Shown here: in pieces, positions 53,711 to 63,968 of the stretch
Numbering within the stretch: the first letter of the stretch is position 1
How the letters are laid out: each line of letters begins with the position of its first letter
From: Talpa occidentalis
Taxonomy: Eukaryota > Chordata > Mammalia > Eulipotyphla > Talpidae
Reading direction: 5' to 3'
Assembly: GCF_014898055.3 (NCBI RefSeq)
Contig: NW_023604861.1
Coordinates: 85,222,399-85,286,398 of the forward strand
DNA length: 64,000 nt
Translations under genes and position numbers: made by a program
Notes under the pieces: generated by a model
What the model was told of the DNA's origin: nothing
The model's input: only the letters and a program-made list of their open reading frames with translations
The model's database searches: none

Positions 53711-54112
53711 GAGATATCCTAGATTAGACCATTCAGCCTCCTCTGTTTCTAGGCTCCAGGCTTCCTCAAAAGCCAGGCCTAAAAAGCACTCCACATGACC
53801 CATCTCCATTACAGACTCTTCAAGGGGAGGAGGGAGAGGGTGGGCAAATTTTCTCAGTACTTTGTAACTTTTTTTTTTTTTTTTTTTTTTGATTTTGATA
53901 TTTTCTTTTTTATTTTTATTTTTTTATTTATTTATTTTTTTTATAAATTTTATTGTTATATTCCCCATACAATTGCAGCCCCCCATTCTGACCCCAATCC
54001 CTCCCCTCCCACCCCCGCCCGCCTAAAAGTGTCTCTGGTTCATAGTTTTTTGTTGATTTTGATTTTCACTTTCTTATAGTTATTCATTTTCCTGGTCCCT
54101 TATTTAAGTTTT

Positions 54113-57100
54113 CTATATTCCTGCTATGAGTGAGACCATCCGGTATTTTTCTTTTTCTTTTTGGCTTATTTCGCTGAGCATGATCCCTTCCAGCGCCATC
54201 CATGTTGCTGCAAATTGCATGTGTTTATCTTTTTTGAATGCTGAGTAATATTCCATGGTATATATGTACCACATCTTCTTGATCCAGTCATCTATTTTTG
54301 GGCATTTGGGTTGTTTCCAAAGCTTAGCTATTGTAAACAGTGCTGCTATAAACATAGGGGTGCAGGTGTTCTTTGGAATTGATGTTTCTGTGTCCTTTGG
54401 GTAAATACCTAGGAGTGGAATTGCTGGATCATATGGAAGCTCTATGTTTAGTAGGTCCAGAAATCTCCACACAGCTCTCCACAGTGGTTGGACCAGTTTG
54501 CACTCCCACCAACAGTGCAGAAGAGTTCCTTTTTCTCCACACCCTCGCCAACATTTGTTGTTGCTAGTTTTTTTAATATGTGCCATTCTCACTGGTGTAA
54601 GATGGTATCTCATGGTAGTTTTGATTTGCATTTCCCTGATGGCAAGTGATGTTGAACATTTTTTCATATGCCTGTTGGCCATTTGCATTTCCTCTTCAGA
54701 GAAGTTTCTTTTTAGCTCTTCTGCCCATTTTTTGACTGGATTATTTTCTTTGTTGTTGCTGAGTCTCATCAGCTCTTTGCAGATTTTTGTGATCAGTCCT
54801 TTATCATTAGTGTTGGGTGCAAAAATGTTCTCCCAGTTGGTGGGGTTTCTCTTTGTTTTTGTTATTGTCTCTTTTGCTGTGCAGAAGCTCTTTAATTTGA
54901 TGTAGTCCCAGCTGTTTATCTTTGCCTTCACTATCACTGCTTTGGGTGATGTGTCTGTAAAGATGTCTTTGATGTGCAGGTCACGTAGTGTTTCGCCTAT
55001 ATTTCCTTCTATATATTTTATGGTTTCAGGTCTTATGTCTAGTTCTTTAATCCATTTTGAGTTGATTTTTGTGTATGGTGTGAGGTAGTGGTCAAGCTTC
55101 ATTCTTTTGCATGTAGCGACCCAGTTTTCCCAGCACCATTTATTGAACAAACTTTCTTTGCTCCAATGCATAGTCTTTGCTCCTTTGTCAAAGATTAGTT
55201 GACCATAAATCTGTGGATTCATTTCTGGATTTTCTATTCGATTCTATTGGTCTGTATGTCTGTTCTTGTTCCAATACCATGCAGTTTTGATGATTATGGC
55301 TTTGTAGTATAGTTTGAAGTCTGGGAGTGTAATGCCTCCATTCCCTTCTTTTTTTTTCAGGAGAGCTTTGGCTATTCGGGGTTTTTTGTGATTCCATATG
55401 AATTTCATCAATAATTGTTCTATTTCTTTGAAGAATGACATTGAAATTTTGATTGGAATAGCATTGAATCTGTATATTGCTTTTGGAAGGATGGCCATTT
55501 TAATAATGTTTATTCTTCCAATCCACGAGCAGGGGATGTCTCTCCATTTCTTTGTGTCTTCTTCTATTTCTTTTAACAGTGTTTTATAGTTTTCTTTGTA
55601 TAGGTCCTTTATCTCTTTTGTTAGATTTATTCCCAAATATTTGATTTTTTTTGTTTCAATAACAAAAGGGATGGTTTTTTTGATTTCTTCTTCTTCAGAT
55701 TTATTGTTTGTGTATAGGAAGGCTACTGACTTTTGCATGTTGATTTTGTATCCTGCCACTTTACTGAACTGATTGATGAGTTGAATTAGCTTTTCTGTGG
55801 AGTTTTTGGGGTTCTCTATGTATAATATCATATCGTCTGCAAATAGTGATAGTTTGACTTCTTCTTTTCCTATTTGGATTCCTTGGATGTCTTTCTCTTG
55901 TCTTATTGCCCTGGCTAGGACTTCCAGTATTATATTGAAAAGCAGTGGTGAGAGTGGACATCCTTGTCTTGTTCCAGATCTTAATGGAATTGCTTTCAGC
56001 TTTTCACCATTGAGAATGATGCTGGCTGTTGGCTTGTCATAGATGGCCTTTATGATGTTGAGGTATGTTCCTTGTATCCCAAGAATTTCAAGGGCTTTTA
56101 TCATGAATGGGTGTTGCACTTTGTCGAAAGCTTTCTCAGCATCTATTGATATTATCATATGGTTTTTATATTTCTTTTTGTTGATGTGTTGGATAACGTT
56201 GATTGATTTTCGGATGTTAAACCATCCTTGTGCCCCTGGAATGAATCCTACTTGGTCGTGGTGAATTATCTTATGGATACATTGTTGGATTCTGATGGCT
56301 AAAATTTTATTGAGGATTTTTGCATCAGTGTTCATTAGGGAGATTGGCCTATAGTTTTCCTTTTTAGTGTTGTCCTTGTTCGGTTTTGGTATTAGTGTAA
56401 TATTGGCTTCATAGAACGTGTTTGGTATTGTCCCTTCCTTCTCAATTTTTTGGAAGAGTTTGTGAAGGATAGGCACTAATTCGTCTCTGAATGTTTGGTA
56501 GAATTCATTTGTAAATCCATCAGGTCCTGGGCTTTTGTTTTTGGGGAGGTTTTTGATTACCATTTCAATTTCGCTAATTGTAATTGGTCTGTTTAGGTGT
56601 TCTATTTCTTCTTTATCTAGCTTTGGGTGATTGTAGAGTTGTAGGAATTTGTCCATCTCCTCTAGATTATTAAACTTATTTCCATATACCTGTTCATAGT
56701 AGTTACTGATTATTCTTTTGATTTCTGCTGTGTCCGTTGTGATTTCTCCTCTTTCATTGATGATCCTGTTTATTTGTGCTTTCTCCCTTTTTTCCTTTGT
56801 GAGCCTGGCTAGGGGTTTGTCTATTTTATTGATTTTTTCAAAGAACCAGCTCTTGGTTTCATTGATCTTTTGGATTGTTTTTTTAGTTTCAATTTCATTT
56901 ATTTCTGCTTTGGTTTTTATTATTTCTTTTCTTCTACTGGTTTTGGGGTTTTTTTGTTGTTCTTTTTCTAGATCTTTGAGCTTCGAGATGAGGTTGTTTC
57001 TTTGCGTTCTTTCTTGTTTCTTGATGTGAGCTTCTATTGCTATATATTTTCCTCTTATTACTGCTTTTGCTGCATCCCATACATTTAGGATATTGGTGTC

Positions 57101-57940
57101 CTCCTTGTCGTTCAATTCAAAAAATTTTTTAATTTCTTCTTTGATCTCCTCATTAGTCCAGTGGTCTTCCAGTAGTGTGGTTTTTAATCTCCATGAGGTA
57201 GGAAAGTTCCTTGCCTTCTTTTTATGGTTTAGTTCTAGTTTGATGCCTTCATGGTCAGAAAAGATGGTTGGTATGATTTCAATCTTGGTGTATCTGTTGA
57301 TGTTTGTCTTGTGCCCCAGTATGTGATAGATCCTGGAGAATGATCCGTGTGCGCTTGAGAAAAATGTGTACTCCGTTTTTTTGGGGTTTAGTGTTCTATA
57401 GATGTCTGTTAAGCCCAATTGCTCTAGGTCCTTATTTAGAGCTTTGGTTTCTTTACTTATTTTTTGTCTTGTTGATCTATCCATTGTTGATAGTGGTGTG
57501 TTGAAGTCTCCCACTACGTATGTGTTTTCTCTGATGTCTGTTTTCAGAGAAGACAACAGTTGTCTGATATATTTTGGTGCTCCTTCGTTTGGTGAGTATA
57601 TGTTAATGAGTGTTATTTCTTCTTGAAGTATTGTCCCCTTGATCATAATGTAGTGACCATTGGGGTCTCTTTTTATCTTTTTGAGTTTGAAATCTGTTTT
57701 ATCTGATATAAGTATAGCTGTTCCTGCTTTCTTTTTTGGCCCATTTGCTTGTAGGATTGTTTTCCATCCTTTGACTTTGAGCCTATTTTTATCTTTTGTA
57801 GCTAAATGTGTTTCCTGGAGACAGCAAAAGGTTGGGTTTTGTTTCTTAATCCAGGCTGCAACTCTGTGTCTTTTTATTGAAGAGTTTAGTCCATTTACAT
57901 TTAGAGTTAATATTGATATGTTAACATCTGTATTTGCCAT
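54113..57940 (-). pseudogene. L1 ORF2 (endonuclease/reverse transcriptase), full length but inactivated
   Basis: 1275 codons in one frame, the standard length, from 57940 to 54113. Endonuclease residues N14, E43, Y115, D145, N147, T192, S228, D229 and H230 are present, but residue 205, normally a catalytic Asp (SRIDHILG context), is Tyr (TAT at 57328-57326). The RT active site FADD is intact at residues 700-703. Codon 899 is TAG (55246-55244) where the family has Trp. The frame then continues open through the cysteine motif (C1130, C1134, C1143, C1147) to the natural end. The stop would release an 898-residue protein lacking the C-terminal domain. No frameshifts are seen. Confidence 0.95.
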
Positions 57941-58016
57941 TGTGTTTGTCTTTCCTTTGATTTTATTTATTTATTCTTTTAATAACTTTTTTTTTTTTTT
58001 TGGCCTTCTTTCATTG

Positions 58017-59042
58017 TTATTCGTCCCTCTGAGGTTCTGGCTTTAGGACTCCTTGTAGTATTTTTTGGAGTGGGGGTTTAGTTGCAATGAAATTCCGGAG
58101 TTTCTGTTTGTCTGGGAAGGTCCATATTCTTTCTTCAAAGAGGAAGGAGAGCTTTGCGGGATAGAGTATTCTTGGTTGGCATCTGTTTTCTTGGAGTCTG
58201 TTGACTATGTCCCTCCACTCTCTCCTTGCCCGTAGTGTTTCTTCGGAGAAGTCTGATGTCTGCCTGATTGGCTTTCCTTTGAATGTTATCTGTTTCTTCC
58301 CTCTTGCCAGCTTCATTATTTTTTCCTTGTCCTGGATTCTTGGGAGCTTTACTATTATGTGTCTTGCTGTATTTTTTCTTTCGTCGTGGAAGTTTGGTGT
58401 TCTTCTTGCTTCTTGTATATCAATTTTCAGCTCCTTCTTCACATTTGGGAAGTTCTCTTCAATTATCTCTTTGAATATTTTCTCTGTTCCTACTTCTCTC
58501 TCCTCTCCTTCTGGTATTCCTATAACTCTTATATTTCCTTTCCTCATGGAGTCAGATAGTTCCCGAAGTCTTTCTTCATTCTTTTTCCTTCGTACTTCTC
58601 TTTCCTTTTCTGTTTTGGTTCTTTTTATTTCTGTGTCTTCAAGAGCACTTATTCGTTCTTCCATTTCATCAATTCTGCTTTCATTGCTTTTCCCAGAATT
58701 CTTTAGTTCTTCCACTAATTCTTTGATCTCCTGCATTTCTTTTACTTCCCTCTTTAGGGACTCAATTTCATTCTTCTGATCGTTGATTATTTTTCCCTTA
58801 TCATTGTTTTCCTTTATGACTTCTGTCAGTTTTTTAATCACAGCAATTTTAAATTCTCTTTCTGGAAGGCTCAGAAGTTCTTCCAAGTTACTGTCGTTGC
58901 AATCTGGGGGCTGGTTTTCTTTTTGTGGTGTGCTTTTTCTCTGGAGAGTTGCTAGGTTGCGTGTGGTTCTTCTCCTCCCTACTGTCTTTTTTCTAATTTG
59001 CCGTATGCGTTGGGACACTGTGTTGTTGGGACTGGCCGGCAT
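58017..59042 (-). CDS. L1 ORF1 RNA-binding chaperone, intact
   Basis: 341 residues from the ATG at 59042. This start is preferred because A stands at -3 and the length is close to the family norm (human 338). Another in-frame ATG at 59087 has C at -3. The open frame extends further upstream to a GTG that is not a plausible mammalian start. Order: basic N-terminus, coiled coil (about residues 55-165), RRM starting RVIGIPE (172-178), and C-terminal domain with ARHIIVKL (226-233), ARREW (272-276) and CQPRILYPAKLSF. It forms trimers on L1 RNA in the family. No disabling change is seen. Confidence 0.92.
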   Translation of the reverse strand: MPASPNNTVSQRIRQIRKKTVGRRRTTRNLATLQRKSTPQKENQPPDCNDSNLEELLSLPEREFKIAVIKKLTEVIKENNDKGKIINDQKNEIESLKREVKEMQEIKELVEELKNSGKSNESRIDEMEERISALEDTEIKRTKTEKEREVRRKKNEERLRELSDSMRKGNIRVIGIPEGEEREVGTEKIFKEIIEENFPNVKKELKIDIQEARRTPNFHDERKNTARHIIVKLPRIQDKEKIMKLARGKKQITFKGKPIRQTSDFSEETLRARREWRDIVNRLQENRCQPRILYPAKLSFLFEERIWTFPDKQKLRNFIATKPPLQKILQGVLKPEPQRDE

Positions 59043-59614
59043 CTTGGGTGGGCTTCTCTTCTCCCCTCTGGTTCCTCCTGGAGTCATCGGCAGCCCGGGC
59101 TGTGTGCGTCTCCCGGGGTCTTTGTTCTTCTCTAATGGCGCCAGGAGCCGTTCGCTCACCGCCGCGGCGAATCCTGCAGGGTTCTCCACAGCTCCCGTTC
59201 ACGGGGTGTGGTGGCTGAAATAGTTCCTTTCCACTCACAGTCCCGCTTGCTGCTTCCGTTTTTCTTGTTGGCCGTTTTTGGCGGCGGCGGCGAGGCGGCG
59301 GCCTAGCGCGGGGCGCGGGAGGCGCGGCCGGACACTTTGTAACTTTTGATTTCTGTGCCTCCATTACTCTGAGAGACCTGGCAGATGGAGTTGGTTATTC
59401 AGAGGGATGGACTCCCTTCCATCTCCTGGCCAACCCACCTGGGTTTAACATAGGTCAGGATTTAGGCAGGCTTGACACAGGGCACTGGCATGGGAAGCAA
59501 AGTCCCATCAAGATATAATGAGCTTTCTACCCTGGAAAGGCCTGCAAGGGTCAGGTCCTTGTGGTAATGGGAATAGGATGCATTTGGGAGCTTCTGCAGG
59601 TTTATCTAGAACTT

Positions 59615-60088
59615 TGTGGTGCCAGCAAGGCATGGGGCAGGTTCTTGATGGATCCAGGCAGACAGGTAAAGGAGAGTCCTGATCCCTTGGTGGCTTTTTC
59701 AGGCTTTTAATGTTCTTTCTATGCCACTTGTAGTGAGGCATCTGGGTACAGGTCAGGCTGGGGGCACACGGGGCCAGGAGGCTGGCAGGCCTCTGAGCCC
59801 CCAACAAATCTATATGCTTTTCTGGGCTTGCTCTGATGTTCTCATAACCTTTCCGCTGCTCTCTGCTGTCCATCCTCTGTCGCACTGGCCTCTCTGATGC
59901 TGCCCTTATATGCTCGGTCTCTCAGCTCAGGTGTGCCCACTTACACATGCCCACACCATACTCTAGGTGCCACCATCGGGCCTTGTACCCCGAGCCCATG
60001 CTCCCAAGTGCCTCCTGCATTCAAGACCACAGGTTATAGACACTGAGACCAATGGCACAAAGCCTTAGCAATATTCATTTACCCTACA
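59615..60088 (-). mobile_element. solo LTR, family X copy B
   Basis: A 474-bp unit on the minus strand from TGTAGGGTAAATG (60088) to CACCACA (59615), with the perfect 5-bp target duplication AACTT on the plus strand (59610-59614 and 60089-60093). TATAAG at 59910-59905, and the poly(A) signal is ATTAAA at 59711-59706. It shares GAATGCAGGAGGCACTTG and GTATGGTGTGGGCATGTGTA with copy C, and GGACTCTCCTTTACC with copy A. No internal retroviral genes adjoin it. Confidence 0.8.
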
Positions 60089-60267
60089 AACTTTTACCCA
60101 CAAGACATTCCCCATGAGCTGGGAGAAGCTCGTTCCAGGGTGTATAATTTTTGGCACTCAGATTGTTTGTGCCAAACTTTGGCAGGTGTTACAAAACTGA
60201 TTGCCTGAGATTCTTGTCCACTTTAGCTATTTTTGAACTGTATCCAAGGTTGAGGAGGGAACATATT

Positions 60268-60631
60268 TGTAGGGTAAGTAATGGTCAGGCTTTTACACTG
60301 CTGGCCTCTGTGGCTGTCACCTGTGGCCTTGAATGCAGGAGGCACTTGAGAGCATGGGCTTGGGGTATGCATGCTGAACTGTGGACACCTGGAGTATGGT
60401 GTGGGCATGTGTAAGTGGGAACATCTGAGCCTAGAGGCTGAGGCTCTAAAGATGGCTGCAGCAGAGGATGGCTATGAGAGGACAGGACGATCAACAGCTT
60501 TAAGAGGAAGAGACCATGAGAGAATGCCAGAGAGCGCCCAAGGAGAAAAGAGTGAAGATTCATCAGGGGCTGGGAGGCCTACTGGCCCCCAACACACCCG
60601 CTGCCCCCTGCCCTGCAGGCCTGCCACTAAA
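60268..60631 (+). mobile_element. LTR, family X copy C, 3'-truncated
   Basis: Begins TGTAGGGTAAGTAATGG and follows copies A and B through GTATGGTGTGGGCATG, GAGTGAAGATTCATC and GGGGCTGGGAGGCCT. It stops before the poly(A)-signal part. The flanks ATATT (60263-60267 and 60632-60636) may be a target duplication or chance, because the usual CA end is absent. The TATA position reads TCTAAAG. It faces copy B head to head across about 180 bp. Confidence 0.7.
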
Positions 60632-60824
60632 ATATTGTGATAACATCAAGACTTCAGGAAGGAAAAAGTAAAAAAGAAAGATCAGCAATATCTTAAAGGG
60701 AAACTGAGAAACCTGAAGCAACCAGGCTGGGATTAAGCAGTGGATGGCTCCTCTCCTTCCCCATCTCCATCTACTGTGTGGCCAGCAACAGCAGAGACCC
60801 CAGCCTATTCTGTACCACCACTCT

Positions 60825-61047
60825 TCATGTTCTGTTATTCCTCTAACACCCCAACCTCACTCCCAACTCAGATCTCACTGTTGCACTCACTATGTCCCCA
60901 ACCTTCAACCTGACTTCCTCCTCCATATATTCAGCTCTCTCGTCAAATGCCATCTACCCAAGAAGTTCCTCTTTGACCAGCCCTTCTAAATATTTCCCTC
61001 TCTACTTGCCTTATTTGTCTATATGGCATTTCTATCCAAAACCATAT
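60825..61047 (+). mobile_element. LINE-2, left part of an interrupted copy
   Basis: CAGATCTCACTGTTGCACTC, TCGTCAAATGCCATCTACCC, AAGAAGTTCCTCTTTGACC and TTATTTGTCTATATGGCATT follow L2 3' sequence. It continues at 61628 after a DNA-transposon insertion. Confidence 0.65.
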
Positions 61048-61049
61048 TA

Positions 61050-61625
61050 TAGCTGTCCCCTGCTAGCCAAAAATAGAGCATTTTGTACCCCGATGAAAGG
61101 TTTTGTACACTGATATGGCATAAGGTGATAGGCCAGTTATCATTAATTATATGGAAAGCTTTTTTGAGCATTCCCAGACTAAAAAAAAAAAAACTTACCA
61201 AATCATACCAAATAACACATAAAACCTAAAGTAACACTAACATATAGTAAAAGCTGGGATGATACAAATATACAGTCTATATAAAATAGGCTCCCACGGA
61301 AGGAAATTAGTAGTAATACACTGCGTGGGGTGCTGCAGACCCTAGAACAGCTGCTGCAAAACAAACTCTGAACACTATTTTTACATTTCTCCTTTTGTTG
61401 TAAAAGTAAAAATCCTCCTCAGATTTCTTCCTGTTTTCCCTTTCTGTGCTTTTTTTTTTTTTCTTTCCTTGGTTTCTTTCCTTTTTTTTTTCCGCTATCT
61501 TTTCTTTTTCTTTTGTATTTTTTTCCTCTTCAGATTTGTTTGGTTAGCAAAAACAGGTATTAATGTAAGCCTTTCATAAAAATGAAGTAGTGTAACACAA
61601 ACTTTTGAAAAGCAGGGTATACCTG
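61050..61625. mobile_element. non-autonomous Tigger/mariner-like DNA transposon
   Basis: A 576-bp segment flanked by TA (61048-61049 and 61626-61627), with degenerate terminal inverted repeats: left TAGCTGTCCCCTGCT against right, reversed, CAGGTATACCCTGCT, 11 of 15 identical. L2 sequence is continuous across the insertion. The interior is non-coding, with pyrimidine-rich runs at 61450-61535. The family is not named here. Confidence 0.65.
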
Positions 61626-61627
61626 TA

Positions 61628-61727
61628 TGTGTTTGTTTATTCATTTATTGTCTGTTCCTTTAATATGGTAAGGACTTTGTCTTGTTCACTGATATATCCC
61701 TGATACCTAGAATAGAGAGGTTCATAA
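61628..61727 (+). mobile_element. LINE-2, right part (3' end)
   Basis: TTTATTCATTTATTGTCTGT, GGTAAGGACTTTGTCTTG, TTCACTGATATATCCCTGAT and ACCTAGAATAGAG are the L2 3' terminus, continuing the copy at 60825-61047. Confidence 0.7.
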
Positions 61728-61925
61728 ATAGTTGGTTTCAAATCCTGGCTTTATTAACTATGTGATCTTGAGAAATTTGTCTATCTTATTTCCCTTCAAT
61801 CTCCTCAACTGAAAATGGGAATAATAATCATATCTGTCTCAAGGTTTGTTATGACAATCAATCAAATTAATATATACATAAAATCTTAGGTCAATGTCTG
61901 GCCATCAGGAACTAATTAGTATTAA
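61728..61925 (+). repeat. MIR SINE
   Basis: TTTCAAATCCTGGCTTTATT, TATGTGATCTTGAGAAATTT, CTCAACTGAAAATGGGAATA and GTTATGACAATCAATC match MIR. It directly abuts the L2 end. Confidence 0.7.
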
Positions 61926-61959
61926 TTAGTAACATCATAATTACTAGACTGTCAGGAAG

Positions 61960-62940
61960 CTCATGACAACTCTATTCTGAGGTTTGGGGGTGGGATGGTA
62001 TTCCTGGCAGCTCGCAGGATTAGAGCAGTCAATTACTTCTTTGGGAACCAAGATCCTCCTGCAGGCCCTGAGCTAACGTTCTTTTCTCTCTGCTGCTCCT
62101 GCCTTCTGTTGCCCTCTCTAGGTCCAAGTCATGGCTGGCAAAAATTGATAGTATTAGGGACTCTGCAGGTGATATGTTTCTCAGAGAAGAATGAAGCTTT
62201 TACTGGATAGCAAGCAGTCCCTCTACTGAAGCCAGCCAGACTCTCAAGGCAGTAAGTTTGACCCCTAACAAACCTGGCGCTGGAGCCAACTGTTTGGCAA
62301 ATACAGTTGGGAATCTTCGCAGCCATAGAGGATCTCCAAGTACCTAGGAATTCATTCCTTGGACAGGCCTCAGGTGTACAAGCTCTCATCTCTTCTTTCA
62401 AGCACTACCCCTCAACTCCGAGCCCCGTCACCCCCAACCTGACACCATGTTTCCTGAGCCAGGAGACAGTGCTCTGGTTACCTCAGTTAATCTGCACCAC
62501 CCTGTAAAGTCACTATTTGCAGCATGCTGCATTTCCTGTCAGTGAGTGTCACAGTGAAGGCCAGTGATCTTCACACTGCCAGCCTGAAGTAAGAGGGCTA
62601 TGGAAAGCCACGCTTCTAGAGGTGTCTGGTAGGTAACATATCAACAAGACCCAGGGACACTGACACTGTCTGATTGAGATAAAACAGGAGAAAAGATTTC
62701 ATTTTCAATGTGAAAAAACTCCTAAAATATCTAGAAATATGAAATTGACTAGAAACATGCATCTTATATAGGGTCTATCATGATAAAATTTTCCTAAGAA
62801 ATATCAAATAAGATACCATATTCCTGGATGGGAAAGCTGAATAGACCAAAATATATTAGATATTCAGAAATCTATATACAATTTAAATATAATTCCAATG
62901 GCATTTTAGGTGAGAATAACCAAAAAGTCATGGCAAAAAT
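61960..62940 (+). other. no gene identified
   Basis: Non-coding. The AT-rich 62680-62930 part may be an old L1 relic (GATACCATATTCCTGGATGG) but is too diverged to call. Confidence 0.35.
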
Positions 62941-62954
62941 ATTAGCTTATAATT

Positions 62955-63360
62955 TATTGAGCTTTTACTATATGTCAGGAGCTGGCCTGAGAGATTTACA
63001 TACATATCTCAATTATTCCTCACAGCAACTCTATGAGGTCATTATTCTTTATGAAGGAAAGAGTTGGACAGTGTTTAAGAGCAGGAGACCACAGGCCTTT
63101 GGACAAGTTCCTTACACCCCTGAAACTCAGTTCCCCATCTGTAAAATGGGAATAATATTGCCTATCTCATAGGTTTATGGTCAGGATTAAATGAGCTAAT
63201 ACATATAAGACATTTATAATGATGGCTGGAAAACATAAGCACTTAATTATTATGAACTATCATTATCCTCATTTTCAGATGAGGAAGCTGAAGCCCTGAG
63301 TGGACAGAGTAATTTGCCAAAGTTCACAGAGCCGCTGAATGGCTGGACTGGTCTGAGGTA
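62955..63360 (-). repeat. ancient MIR-like repeat split by a MIR
   Basis: TTATTGAGCTTTTACTATAT with CACAGCAACTCTATGAGGTC (62955-63045) resumes as TCATTTTCAGATGAGGAAGC and CAAAGTTCACAGAGCC at 63268-63345. Between them lies a sense MIR (about 63065-63250: GGACAAGTTCCTTACACC, TCTGTAAAATGGGAATAATA). Confidence 0.55.
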
Positions 63361-63399
63361 AGGAGGATGGGGTAAGGAGATTTTTCTAAAAGACATTGA

Positions 63400-63968
63400 A
63401 AATTATAAAAATTATAAAAATCAAAATAAGTTCTGAAAAACTAGCCCAAATCTCCTCCAGTACAAATAGCCAGACCATTGCATGCTTTTCCTTGGGTTAG
63501 GTATATGAATGCAGAAAAGTGAGATAAAAGGACTTTCTTCCTCTAGAGGAATAGGCCTAGGCCTAGACTGAAGTCTGAAAGAAGATTGGTCATGAGAAAG
63601 ATCAAGGCTGCCCCCACTTCCCCACCAACGCAGCATGAAGGGAAAGGGCTCAGCTCTGTAGCAACCTGCAGGGACCAATGAACAAGTACTATATGGGATA
63701 AGGACAGATAACATCAAGTGTAGGGGTCTTCATAGGTCCCAAAGAGTCTAGAACCCTATACCCACCCCCATTCCAACCCCAAAATGTAAATCATAAAGGA
63801 AACTTAGAACCAACAAAGACTTTTAAAATTTTGCATGGAGAATTTAAGAAAAAAAAAAAAAAACTGTTTCTTACACACTTCCATTTAGGGGCTGAAAATG
63901 GTGTTCCAAAGAATAGTTTCTTAAGAAAATAGTGCTACAGAGATACACTATTAAAAATTTTCATCTGC
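63400..63968 (+). other. no element identified
   Basis: Non-coding sequence up to the SINE at the window edge, with a poly(A) run at 63849-63863. Confidence 0.4.

Larger units (their letters stand above)
53873..59333 (-). mobile_element. near-complete LINE-1 with ORF1, ORF2 and target duplications
   Basis: A 5.46-kb L1 read right to left: GC-rich 5' UTR (59333-59043) with a GCC-rich start, ORF1, a 76-nt spacer, ORF2, and a 3' UTR with a G-rich polypurine tract (about 53980-54030) and A-rich tail. It is flanked by an identical 14-bp duplication ACTTTGTAACTTTT (53859-53872 and 59334-59347). On the element strand the insertion junction is TC/AAAAGT, close to the L1 endonuclease preference TT/AAAA. 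The perfect duplication and long frames show it is recent. It lies upstream of the SLC4A5 start codon in the same orientation as the gene. The 5' UTR is short (about 290 bp), so a few hundred bases may be missing. Confidence 0.96.

Noticed and set aside
58201..58779. 192-residue plus-strand frame
   Set aside because: Antisense of L1 ORF1; composition reflects the opposite strand.
59043..59189. N-terminal extension of L1 ORF1 up to 59189 (390-residue frame)
   Set aside because: The frame begins at GTG, not ATG. The ATG at 59042 with A at -3 gives the usual family length.
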